A DNA stretch of 8,404 nt from Chloroflexota bacterium (GCA_018657655.1 JABHWQ010000378.1:1-8404); one strand, 5' to 3'; counted from the first letter of the stretch, positions 1-6,160 are shown. The notes: a model not told the origin generated them from the letters alone. Numbers and translations: made by a program.

Positions 1-1215
1 CATATCATCTGGTCCGAGGAAACCGAACTCAGAAAAACTATGCCCAACGGCTTCTTCACGGCTGAAACCGAAAATAGCTTCTATTTTTTCGTTTACATCG
101 ATGATCACCCCGGATTCATCTATGTACATGATTGCATCGTTCGCGTTTTCAGCCAATCGGCGCTCTGCGATCTCTTCTTCCAGTATGGCATTGGTTTCCA
201 TGAGTTCAGAGTTGAGCCTTTTAGTTTCTTCTTCTGACAGTCTACGTTCAGTGATATCCAAGAGTGTCACTTGCATGGCGTGGTTTCCCAGATAAGTGAT
301 CCTGTTAGAGAAGGTCTCAGCCCAGAATACAGTGCCATCCTTTTTGATCATTCTGTACTCATAATGCAAAGGCACCGTTTTCCCTGCGATACGATCTTCA
401 ATTTGCTGCCATACCCATGCTTGATCATTTGAGTGTATCAATTGCTGTACCTGCTCTGGCGAGAAGCCCAGGAGCTCTTCACCGGAATATCCGGACGTAT
501 ATGCAAAAGCATCGTTAGCAAAGACAATACGTCCATCTTGGAAAATCAATTGCCCCTGTAACGATTGTTCTACTAGGGTACGATATTTTTCTTCGCTTTC
601 CCTCAGCCATTCTTCAACTCGTTTGCGTTCGGCATATTCATCGGCTAATTCAAGAGCGATTGAAATGTGTTGTGCCAGATTTCTCACCGAAGGAGCGAAG
701 TAGTCAGCCAGTTCGGGGGCACTCAGTGAAAGCAGGCCCACGACATTTTCGTGTCGATACAGGGGTGTCAGAATGGATGGCTGTCTTGCCAAGCCCATAG
801 CCTTCACAAGCACGGTAACGAGGGGGCGCGGGAATAGTTCGGAGAGGATTTCCGGGCCGTCTGCCTGAATAGTCTTTTCCTGTCTGATAGTCTGGCTGAA
901 GATACTGGATTTGTTAATGTCTATTTTGTAATGTTCGCTCAGCAATCCGGCGGCTTTTTCCATAGCTTTGATATTGTGCGATGAAAGGGATGTCGCCGCC
1001 AGTTTGAGTGAGGAGCCGTCTTCGGTCAGCGATAGAATAGTGGCTACGAAGCGTTTTGAATGAGAGAACTTTTCGCTTACCAATCTGAAGATATCGGTTT
1101 CTTCCTTCAAACCATGGATTTTTGCAGCTACGTTCTCCACAAACTGGATGATCTCGATGAGATCATCCAATCGAGTATCAATCTGTGTGTGATTGGTCTT
1201 TTGTGCTTGTTTCAT
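1..1215 (-). CDS. GAF-PAS-PAS sensory signal-transduction protein (partial, C-terminus beyond window)
   Basis: Reading the minus strand from the ATG at 1215-1213 gives 405 uninterrupted codons that leave the window in frame at base 1. Residues about 40-190 look like a GAF domain (core ILSLTEDGSSLKLAAT, later YRHENVVGLLSLS). Residues about 206-325 are a PAS domain with its PAC tail (start EEKYRTLVEQS, end LLDITERR). Residues about 320-352 are Glu/Arg-rich and probably a coiled-coil linker. A second PAS begins near residue 355 (NDAIMYIDESG) and is cut by the window edge. No membrane segment is visible, so the sensed signal is probably cytoplasmic. The output domain (histidine kinase, GGDEF/EAL or other) is not in the window and cannot be named. 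An in-frame TAG lies two codons upstream of the ATG, so the ORF does not extend further. The ribosome site is weak. It is transcribed divergently from the acyl-CoA operon, behind a riboswitch-like leader. Confidence 0.85.
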   Translation of the reverse strand, partial: MKQAQKTNHTQIDTRLDDLIEIIQFVENVAAKIHGLKEETDIFRLVSEKFSHSKRFVATILSLTEDGSSLKLAATSLSSHNIKAMEKAAGLLSEHYKIDINKSSIFSQTIRQEKTIQADGPEILSELFPRPLVTVLVKAMGLARQPSILTPLYRHENVVGLLSLSAPELADYFAPSVRNLAQHISIALELADEYAERKRVEEWLRESEEKYRTLVEQSLQGQLIFQDGRIVFANDAFAYTSGYSGEELLGFSPEQVQQLIHSNDQAWVWQQIEDRIAGKTVPLHYEYRMIKKDGTVFWAETFSNRITYLGNHAMQVTLLDITERRLSEEETKRLNSELMETNAILEEEIAERRLAENANDAIMYIDESGVIIDVNEKIEAIFGFSREEAVGHSFSEFGFLGPDDM

Positions 1216-1328
1216 AAACTAACTATCTTGTGCGTTAGGGGTGTTGAGCATGTTTTACATCCAGTTCGTCATCACCCTCGACACTATGAAATTTGGCAAA
1301 AACCAGCTTGTTTCTGCTCTCGAATCAT

Positions 1329-1366
1329 AAACAAAAACGCCTCCGGGCTAACCAGCCCCAAGGCGT
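1329..1366 (-). terminator. Intrinsic terminator in the sensor gene leader (riboswitch expression platform)
   Basis: On the minus strand ACGCCT (1366-1361) pairs with AGGCGT (1342-1337), and inside that GGGCT (1358-1354) pairs with AGCCC (1349-1345) around a GGTT loop, with a small internal loop between the two stems. The hairpin is followed by a T-rich run (TTTT, G, TTT at 1336-1329). It lies about 20 bases after the aptamer-like fold and more than 100 bases before the sensor ATG. It therefore cannot be the end of an upstream gene and is best explained as an attenuator. Confidence 0.75.
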
Positions 1367-1386
1367 CTCTACGTCAAAATTACAAT

Positions 1387-1466
1387 CGGTAACTCGGCTT
1401 CCCTTGCCCGTGCGGCATTTGACTAATTGCTTGACGTCGTTGCCTTTCGGAAATTTGCCCTTACCG
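1387..1466 (-). promoter_or_regulatory. Candidate c-di-GMP-I (GEMM-I-like) riboswitch aptamer
   Basis: Read on the minus strand, a closing stem CGGTAA (1466-1461) pairs perfectly with TTACCG (1392-1387). Inside it, in GEMM-I order, are AGGGCAAA just after the stem, a GAAA tetraloop flanked by CC/GG (within 1450-1443), ACGTCAAGC (1437-1429) where the family usually has ACGCAAAGC, a second hairpin TGCC-gcacg-GGCA (1417-1405), and AGCCGAGTTACCG closing the fold where the family typically has AGCCGGGTTACC. It lies downstream of a strong promoter and upstream of an intrinsic terminator, the usual architecture of a transcription-attenuating riboswitch. The controlled gene encodes a GAF/PAS signalling protein, a sensible target for c-di-GMP. 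Deviations are the TCAAGC core and an outer P3 stem of only about two base pairs. I rely on remembered family consensus, so a diverged GEMM or another ligand specificity remains possible. Confidence 0.6.
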
Positions 1467-1525
1467 TATACTCGCTATTCAGTTGTTATGTTTGAGGTCT
1501 TCTCCTCGAAGGATGGGAGTGAATC

Positions 1526-1554
1526 ATTCTAGCATGGGACCATAGTCCTGTCAA
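1526..1554 (-). promoter_or_regulatory. Sigma-70 promoter for the sensor gene leader
   Basis: On the minus strand, TTGACA (1554-1549) is followed after exactly 17 bases by TAGAAT (1531-1526): a perfect -35 box and a five-of-six -10 box at ideal spacing. Transcription would start near 1519, giving a leader of about 300 nt before the sensor ATG at 1215. That leader contains the aptamer-like fold and the terminator described below. Confidence 0.75.
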
Positions 1555-1588
1555 CTTTCCGTACTTCTGTACTACACGAATGTAAGAA

Positions 1589-1617
1589 GTGCATATCACC
1601 GCGATTTTTGGTAAAAT
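1589..1617 (+). promoter_or_regulatory. Weak candidate promoter for the thiolase operon
   Basis: TAAAAT (1612-1617) resembles a -10 box, and GTGCAT (1589-1594) is a poor -35 box 17 bases upstream. An alternative -10 is TTATAC (1625-1630), which also lacks a good -35. The start is not resolved; the poor -35 would suit an activated promoter. Confidence 0.25.
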
Positions 1618-1631
1618 AGTTCGGTTATACG

Positions 1632-1651
1632 GCTGATTATTTTGGATCAGC
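1632..1651 (+). promoter_or_regulatory. Inverted repeat, possible operator upstream of the thiolase gene
   Basis: GCTGAT (1632-1637) and ATCAGC (1646-1651) form a perfect 6-bp inverted repeat with an 8-base AT-rich spacer. It lies just downstream of the -10 candidates and about 35 bases before the thiolase start, a common place for a repressor operator. No regulator gene is visible next to it, so its role is inference. Confidence 0.35.
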
Positions 1652-1685
1652 TGACACATCCACAACTTATTCAGGAGGTACCTTT

Positions 1686-2843
1686 ATGAAAGAAGACGTA
1701 GCAGTTATTGGTGTGGGTCAGACTAACTTCACACGTGATTGCGGCATGTCGGTCCGCGAACTCTGTTTTGAGGCCTACAAGGACGCAGCACAGGGATTAA
1801 ATCTGGACCCCAAAGATGTTGATGCTTCGATCATTGCATCTGCGCCAGAGTACGATAAACAGCGAACTCCGGCGGCGCTTGTCTCGGAATATCTAGGCTT
1901 TTCGCCGAGCCCCACTTTTTATCTGGAAACCGTTTGTTCCTCCGGGACGACCGGAGTGAGAGTCGGATACTCACTGATCAAATCAGGATTACATGATATC
2001 GTAGTGATGGTCGGTTTTCAGAAAATGTCAGAGCTAGATTCCCGCATAGCCGCACAGGTTATGGGAAGAGGCGATGATACGATGTTCAGCTCGCCTTTTG
2101 GAACCACTATGCCGGGAGGACACGCACTTTATGCGCAGGCGCACATGGACGCCTTCGGGACCAGTGAAGAGCAGATGGCCAAGATTCGTGTCAAAAACTC
2201 ATTCTACGGTTCGCAGAATCCGAAAGCCAATTATAAGAAGAGGCTTGATCTTGAATCTTGTATGAATGCTGATCTGGTGTGCACTCCCTTGAAGAAATTT
2301 GATTGTTGTGCCAATTGTGATGGCGCTTCTGCAGTGATTCTTGCCAGTGCAGACAAAGCCCGAAAATATACCGACAAACCTATTTGGATTATGGGCACCG
2401 GTATGGCTACATCCGAACTAAACTGGAGTAGCCGCGCTTCATTAACTAATTTTGATAGTGTGAGAAATGCTGCTAAGTCTGCATATGAGATGGCCGGGGT
2501 TGGCCCGGAGGATATCAATGTAGCGGAAGTCCATGACTGTTTCACCATATCGGAAATTCTGGCATATGAAGATCTCGGCTTTGCCAAAACCGGTGAGGGC
2601 GGTAAGTTGATTGATGAAGAAGCCACGTATCACACTGGCCGAATTCCGGTGAATGTTGATGGCGGATTACTTTCCAAGGGACATCCTATTGGCGGGACTG
2701 GTGGATCTCAGGTGAGAACCATCGTACAGCAACTCCGAGAAGAATGCGGTGATTCACAGGTGAAGGATGCCAAAATCGGATTGGTTCAAAATGTCGGTGG
2801 CGTAGGTACATATGCCAATGTAATCATCTTCGGGAGGGATTAA
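1686..2843 (+). CDS. SCP-x-type thiolase / acetyl-CoA C-acyltransferase
   Basis: The 385-residue product is a full-length cytoplasmic thiolase-fold enzyme of the SCP-x/archaeal type. It would cleave a 3-ketoacyl-CoA with CoA, releasing acetyl-CoA or another short acyl-CoA, or run the reverse condensation. The nucleophilic Cys is C84 in ETVCSSGTTG. The histidines are H283 in the HDCF motif (283-286) and H333 in GHPIGGTG. Classical bacterial thiolases have NEAF and a C-terminal CxG cysteine. Here the end reads QNVGGVGTY, so C285 of HDCF is the expected acid/base cysteine, as known for SCP2-type thiolases. The ATG has a near-perfect Shine-Dalgarno six bases upstream. The stop is three bases before a DUF35 gene, the usual obligate partner. 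Such thiolase-DUF35 pairs act on bulky or branched substrates, for example benzoylsuccinyl-CoA (BbsAB) or steroid side chains (Ltp2-ChsH2 is a related aldolase). The substrate here is unknown. Confidence 0.9.
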   Translation: MKEDVAVIGVGQTNFTRDCGMSVRELCFEAYKDAAQGLNLDPKDVDASIIASAPEYDKQRTPAALVSEYLGFSPSPTFYLETVCSSGTTGVRVGYSLIKSGLHDIVVMVGFQKMSELDSRIAAQVMGRGDDTMFSSPFGTTMPGGHALYAQAHMDAFGTSEEQMAKIRVKNSFYGSQNPKANYKKRLDLESCMNADLVCTPLKKFDCCANCDGASAVILASADKARKYTDKPIWIMGTGMATSELNWSSRASLTNFDSVRNAAKSAYEMAGVGPEDINVAEVHDCFTISEILAYEDLGFAKTGEGGKLIDEEATYHTGRIPVNVDGGLLSKGHPIGGTGGSQVRTIVQQLREECGDSQVKDAKIGLVQNVGGVGTYANVIIFGRD

Positions 2844-2846
2844 GTA

Positions 2847-3257
2847 ATGGATTTCGGAAATTTTGGTGTAGTAAATTTTACAAAACAGGCAAAATCAGTA
2901 GCCTTTGTCGATTATCTGGCAGAGGGCAAGCTCATGGGAACCGTGTGCAAGAAGTGTGGCAAGAAGTATTTTCCTCCTCGGATGGACTGTGCCCAGTGTT
3001 TGGATAGTGAAGTCGAGTGGTTTGAAATCAACAGCAAAGGCAAGCTGATTACCCATAGTACGGTGAATTTTGGGCCTTCCGGTTTTGAAGAAGTACAGCC
3101 CTATACCCTTGGTATTGTGGAATTCCCCGAGGGAGTACGAGTACTGGCCAAGATCAGTAAGAAAATCGATCCTGCTACGATCAAAGCAGGTATGGAACTT
3201 CGACCGGTCCCTCAAAAACTGAACGAAGAAAGACTAACATATGAGTTTGAGGTATAG
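2847..3257 (+). CDS. DUF35 zinc-ribbon/OB-fold protein, thiolase partner subunit
   Basis: The 136-residue product has the two-part DUF35 design. A rubredoxin-like zinc ribbon carries four cysteines, C34-x2-C37 and C48-x2-C51 (context GTVCKKCGKKYFPPRMDC), and an OB fold covers about residues 58-120. In characterised systems this protein binds a thiolase or aldolase tightly, shapes its active site and helps pass CoA substrates. BbsA in the benzylsuccinate pathway and ChsH2 in steroid side-chain breakdown are examples. The ATG follows the thiolase stop by three bases, and the Shine-Dalgarno GGGAGG (2832-2837) lies inside the end of the thiolase gene, so translation is probably coupled and expression equimolar. 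The residue 1-25 helix, rich in aromatics and Lys, precedes the ribbon as usual. The family call is secure; the complex with the adjacent thiolase is inference from gene order. Confidence 0.9.
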   Translation: MDFGNFGVVNFTKQAKSVAFVDYLAEGKLMGTVCKKCGKKYFPPRMDCAQCLDSEVEWFEINSKGKLITHSTVNFGPSGFEEVQPYTLGIVEFPEGVRVLAKISKKIDPATIKAGMELRPVPQKLNEERLTYEFEV

Positions 3258-3281
3258 AACAGGCAGGTAAACCGTCTTATC

Positions 3282-3305
3282 GGGGCACAGCAAGGATCGT
3301 GCCCC
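3282..3305 (+). other. Stem-loop after the DUF35 gene, no U-tract
   Basis: GGGGCAC (3282-3288) pairs perfectly with GTGCCCC (3299-3305) around a 10-base loop, 24 bases after the DUF35 stop. The next bases are AAAGGCGC, not a T-run, and no T-run follows on the other strand either, so it is not a standard intrinsic terminator. It may stabilise the 3' end of the thiolase-DUF35 message or partly separate it from the downstream genes. Its arm sequence recurs in the hairpin at 6161-6187. Confidence 0.5.
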
Positions 3306-3370
3306 AAAGGCGCTACTTCGCAGTTACAAAAAGGCCGTATTCTCAAGCTGTTGAGTAGTTGAAACCCTGG

Positions 3371-3405
3371 CTCCCACACACCTCGTTCTATTGACTGTGT
3401 AGGAG
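3371..3405 (+). promoter_or_regulatory. Inverted repeat overlapping the internal promoter (operator candidate)
   Basis: CTCCCACACA (3371-3380) and TGTGTAGGAG (3396-3405) are inverted copies matching at 9 of 10 positions, separated by 15 bases. The right arm covers the last base of the -35 box and the start of the promoter spacer. A dimeric protein bound here would interfere with RNA polymerase at this promoter. In a read-through transcript the arms could also form a hairpin with one C-A mismatch. Confidence 0.45.
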
Positions 3406-3420
3406 CGCTTATATTATAAT
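3391..3420 (+). promoter_or_regulatory. Sigma-70 promoter for the downstream four genes
   Basis: TTGACT (3391-3396) is followed after 18 bases by a perfect TATAAT (3415-3420). Transcription would start near 3427, about 33 bases before the TTG start at 3460. This is the best plus-strand promoter in the window. It implies that the dehydrogenase and CoA-transferase-like genes form their own transcription unit, with or without read-through from the thiolase. Confidence 0.7.
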
Positions 3421-3459
3421 GAGCAAGGCAATTCTTGTTAGGAAAGAAGGTTGTGGTAC

Positions 3460-4320
3460 TTGGAAACAAAGAATGTTTTTGTAGTTAGTTCCGAACAAAC
3501 AAGCGAAGTTGCCTGTGCCATTACCGAAGTAATGGCCTGTGGCAATTTAAACGCAACATTGAAATGTGATGATCGGTCTGCCTGCGACAAAGCAAATGAG
3601 ACGATAAAAAGACACCTCGATGATAATGTCGCCAAAGGTGAGCTAAAAGCTGAGCAAGTTGAAACAGCTTTGAACCGTATTCAGATTACTACGGACCTTG
3701 ATGCTGCCAAGAATGCAGAAGTGGCTATCGAATCGGTTTTTGAAGACGAGAGCCTGAAACGGAAGACCCTGAGCGAACTGGATAGTATCTGTTCACCTGG
3801 TACGATTTTTGCTACCAACTCATCCACTATAACTGTCACCAACCTGGCCAACGCTACTAGCAGGCCTCAGCAGATTGTTGGCATGCATTTCATCTATTTT
3901 TCACCTGTTATGAAGGTGGTGGAACTCGCTCGTGGGCTGCAAACTTCAGATGCTACTTTTTCTGCTATCGAAAAGCTTAGCAATGACGTTGGTTTAGAAT
4001 CAGTTATATCAGAGGACGTCTCCGGCCTTCTGAGTACGCGGATATGGATGATCCACCTCAATGAGGCGGCGAATAACGTTTTTAATAAGCTGGTAGAGCC
4101 GGAGGCCCTAAAGAAACTTAATCGGACCATTTCCCCTAATGCCCTTAGCATCCTCGAGTCAGCCGATTTCATAGGGCTGGATAATTGTGTTGCTCTACTA
4201 CAAAACCTATATTGTGTTTATGGTGATCCCAGATACACTCCTTCTCCGGCACTTATCCAAATGGTTGATGCCGGCCATCTCGGGTTGAGAACCGGAAGAG
4301 GGTTTTTTAACTATAATTAG
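3460..4320 (+). CDS. Degenerate 3-hydroxyacyl-CoA dehydrogenase paralog lacking the NAD glycine loop
   Basis: The start is placed at the TTG at 3460. AGAAGG (3445-3450) lies nine bases upstream, and the product then begins METKNVFVVS, matching the MDVKNIFVIG start of the paralog at 6210. The in-frame TTG at 3451 directly abuts the AGAAGG and leaves no room for a ribosome. The 286-residue protein aligns over its whole length with 3-hydroxybutyryl-CoA dehydrogenases and keeps the C-terminal domain (DFIGLDN, ending RTGRGFFNYN). The first beta strand is intact, but the GxGxxG loop is replaced by SSEQTSE (residues 10-16). Catalytic Ser (S122), His (H143 in GMHF) and Glu (E155 in VVEL) are kept. 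The conserved HFFNP reads HFIYF, and the catalytic Asn in the PGFIVNR region is T193. It is most likely a non-oxidoreductase subunit or substrate-binding partner of the downstream paralog. A decaying gene is unlikely because the frame is intact and the C-terminal half is well kept. Confidence 0.85.
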   Translation: METKNVFVVSSEQTSEVACAITEVMACGNLNATLKCDDRSACDKANETIKRHLDDNVAKGELKAEQVETALNRIQITTDLDAAKNAEVAIESVFEDESLKRKTLSELDSICSPGTIFATNSSTITVTNLANATSRPQQIVGMHFIYFSPVMKVVELARGLQTSDATFSAIEKLSNDVGLESVISEDVSGLLSTRIWMIHLNEAANNVFNKLVEPEALKKLNRTISPNALSILESADFIGLDNCVALLQNLYCVYGDPRYTPSPALIQMVDAGHLGLRTGRGFFNYN

Positions 4321-4341
4321 TACTTCTAGGAGGAAAGATAC

Positions 4342-5142
4342 GTGGCTGAAAACAAGGAAATGACAGTAGACCAAGTGGTGAAGCAGATAAAGAATGGGGA
4401 CACCGTCGCTATCGGTGGCTGGGGCATAATCCGCAAACCGTTGGGACTTGTCAGAGCGATTGCTAAGTCAGATCTGAAAGACCTGACGATCATGGGACTA
4501 GCCGGAATGGATTTGGACATGCTGATTGCCGCGGGTAAGGTGAAAAAGGCGATCACTGGCTTCGTGGCATTCGAAGGCGGTGAAGGTAGAGCTGTAGCTT
4601 ATGACAACGCCAGAAAGAATGGAACGATCGAATACATGGAGATTTCGGAATTCATGTTGATCGCAGGCCTGAAGGCGGCGGCAGAAAGAATCCCCTTCTA
4701 TCCTACCCGATCGGGGTTGGGAACAGATATTCTTACCATGAACCCTGAAATTGAGACTTTCAAGGCGCCTTATACAGGTGAAAAACTCGTGGCTATGCCG
4801 GCACTCCGTGCTGATGTATGTCTCATTCATGCCAACCAGGCCAGTTCGGAAGGTTATGCTACGATTAAGGGTGATAAGCTCTGGGATCATATCATGGTAA
4901 GAGCTGCCGATAAAGTATTCGTAAGCGCTGAACAGATTATCCCTCGGTATGAACTTCAGAAAGATATGGCAGATGTTAAAATTCTTACACCATGGGTAAC
5001 CGGTGTGGTTGAAGTGCCCAATGGTGCACGCCCTGGCATTCTCTTCCCGGACTATATTGATCCTGGAAACAAGACCATCAAGGCGTATATGGATGCAGCG
5101 TTGGATCCTAAAGCTTTCAAAGAGTACATGGATAAGTGGTAG
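4342..5142 (+). CDS. Class I CoA-transferase-fold enzyme, subunit A (GctA/IpdA-like)
   Basis: The 266-residue product matches the glutaconate CoA-transferase A family: GDTVAIGGWG near residue 19 (CoA-binding glycine turn), RKP at 31-33, DMLIAAGKVK at 59-68, PFYPTRSGLGTD at 118-129, and LIHANQASSEGYATIKG at 161-177. It is shorter than Acidaminococcus GctA (about 320 residues), mainly at the C-terminus, and close in size to IpdA-type subunits. E100 and E103 lie in the stretch before PFYPTR and are possible active-site acids, since a Glu of the A subunit is important in IpdAB; I cannot align them with certainty. The GTG start has AGGAGG at 4328-4333, eight bases upstream, and lies 21 bases after the preceding stop. 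It forms an alpha/beta pair with the gene at 5236. The partner lacks the transferase nucleophile, so a true CoA transfer role is doubtful. Confidence 0.85.
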   Translation: MAENKEMTVDQVVKQIKNGDTVAIGGWGIIRKPLGLVRAIAKSDLKDLTIMGLAGMDLDMLIAAGKVKKAITGFVAFEGGEGRAVAYDNARKNGTIEYMEISEFMLIAGLKAAAERIPFYPTRSGLGTDILTMNPEIETFKAPYTGEKLVAMPALRADVCLIHANQASSEGYATIKGDKLWDHIMVRAADKVFVSAEQIIPRYELQKDMADVKILTPWVTGVVEVPNGARPGILFPDYIDPGNKTIKAYMDAALDPKAFKEYMDKW

Positions 5143-5235
5143 AAATAACGGCATAATAGCCTGGTTGTCGAGCTTGGTAATAGAGTGAGAAGCAAAAGCC
5201 AAGTGTGACCCGAAAACAGAAACGGAGGATAGATA

Positions 5236-6141
5236 GTGGCAAAAGCAACTAAAGTCAAAACGGCAAAAACAGAAGAACTGGCAACCGAATATACTATTGA
5301 AGAGCAAATGTGCTGCGCTTTAGCGCGTGAATTTGGGCCCAATGACAAAATCGCGTTGTCTGGAGTTTTGAACTGGACATTTGTAGCTGAGGCATTAGCT
5401 CAGAAGATGAACGCACCGCAAATTCCTTGCCATCATGATTATTGGAGGCTTGGTGGAAACGGGTGTCTTGCTGAAGGCCCACGGTTCCCTTTCCAGGTCG
5501 GTAATCCGCCCGAGGAGTATCCCTCTGCCCAGGTTACCAGTGAAGATATCTTTGCAATGGTGCTCGGTGGCAAGTGGAATATTATGATGCAGCCCTTACA
5601 AGTCGATAAACAAGGGAATGCCAATCTTGCCCTTATCGGCGATCCCAAGAAGCCGGATCGTTATTTTGTTGGTTCCAGAGGTTTACCGGATAATTCCACC
5701 AATTCCGGAAGGACCTATTTCACCGTTGCGACCCATCTTAAAAGAAACTTTCCAGAGGTAGTAGACTTCAAGTCGTCCGCAGGTTGGGGTCCTGAGCGGT
5801 TGGCTGGGGATATTCCCTATGGTGCAATTGAGAAAGTATTCACACCGCTTTGCATATTTGATATTGACCCGAAGGAAAAACAAATGAGACTAGCTTCGGT
5901 TCACAAAGGGGTCACTGTTGAGCAAGTTCTCAAAAACACCGGATTCAAACCGATTCTTCCTAAAGACGGCGTCCCTGAGACGTGCGTTCCTACGAAAGAA
6001 GAACTGCGATTACTTAGAGAAGTAATCGATGGTGCCGCCATTCGTCGGTTGGATCATGGTACTGCTGAGGAGAAGAAGGCGGTCTTCGATCAGATCAGCG
6101 ACGGAACCGGTTTTGTCCAGATTTACCCTAACAGAAGATAA
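5236..6141 (+). CDS. Class I CoA-transferase-fold enzyme, subunit B (GctB/IpdB-like), catalytic Glu absent
   Basis: The 301-residue product matches GctB throughout: QVDKQGNANLALIGDP (122-137) corresponds to the QIDPYGNVNSTSIGD region of Acidaminococcus GctB, followed by SAGWGPERLAGD (181-192) and VLKNTGFKP (231-239). In GctB the acyl-accepting Glu54 sits in VESG. The same position here reads PCHHD (64-68), with H66 in place of Glu, followed by YWRLGGNG. Loss of this Glu is known in IpdAB, a ring-opening hydrolase of steroid catabolism with the same fold, so hydrolysis or C-C cleavage of a CoA ester is more likely than CoA transfer. A Lys/Thr/Glu-rich tail of about 18 residues precedes the fold. 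The GTG start has GGAGG (5224-5228) seven bases upstream. A 93-base gap without clear structure separates it from subunit A. Confidence 0.85.
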   Translation: MAKATKVKTAKTEELATEYTIEEQMCCALAREFGPNDKIALSGVLNWTFVAEALAQKMNAPQIPCHHDYWRLGGNGCLAEGPRFPFQVGNPPEEYPSAQVTSEDIFAMVLGGKWNIMMQPLQVDKQGNANLALIGDPKKPDRYFVGSRGLPDNSTNSGRTYFTVATHLKRNFPEVVDFKSSAGWGPERLAGDIPYGAIEKVFTPLCIFDIDPKEKQMRLASVHKGVTVEQVLKNTGFKPILPKDGVPETCVPTKEELRLLREVIDGAAIRRLDHGTAEEKKAVFDQISDGTGFVQIYPNRR

Positions 6142-6160
6142 AATCAGGTAGAGTAAAAGT

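Larger units (their letters stand above)
1216..1685. other. Divergent intergenic region between sensor gene and acyl-CoA operon
   Basis: This 470-base stretch holds no convincing gene; the short ORFs crossing it have no recognisable domains. The left two thirds read as a structured 5' leader for the minus-strand sensor gene (promoter, aptamer-like fold and terminator, listed separately). The right third holds the control region of the plus-strand operon, ending in a near-perfect Shine-Dalgarno, AGGAGGT at 1673-1679, six bases before the ATG at 1686. Between the two promoters lie a small palindrome, GTAC-ttct-GTAC (1561-1572), and a spaced inverted repeat, ACTTCT (1563-1568) with AGAAGT (1585-1590). 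Either could bind a regulator, but both are short enough to occur by chance. Confidence 0.8.

Noticed and set aside
1387..1466. Cobalamin riboswitch, suggested by AAGGGAAGCC on the minus strand
   Set aside because: The B12 box and the usual CCGG-type conserved core are absent, whereas the closing stem, GAAA tetraloop and GTTACC end fit the GEMM-I order much better.
1060..1532. Two overlapping plus-strand open frames of 110 and 79 codons
   Set aside because: They run antisense through the sensor gene start, the riboswitch-like leader and the terminator hairpin, and show no domain or ribosome site.
3460..4320. First dehydrogenase as a pseudogene
   Set aside because: The frame is intact, the length matches the family, the ribosome site and promoter are strong, and the C-terminal domain and Ser/His/Glu are conserved. 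Changes concentrated at the cofactor loop look selected rather than random.
4498..5307. A 269-codon open frame on the minus strand across both CoA-transferase-like genes
   Set aside because: It lies antisense to two genes with strong family matches and has its own Cys/His/Phe-rich composition with no recognisable domain. It is a shadow frame.
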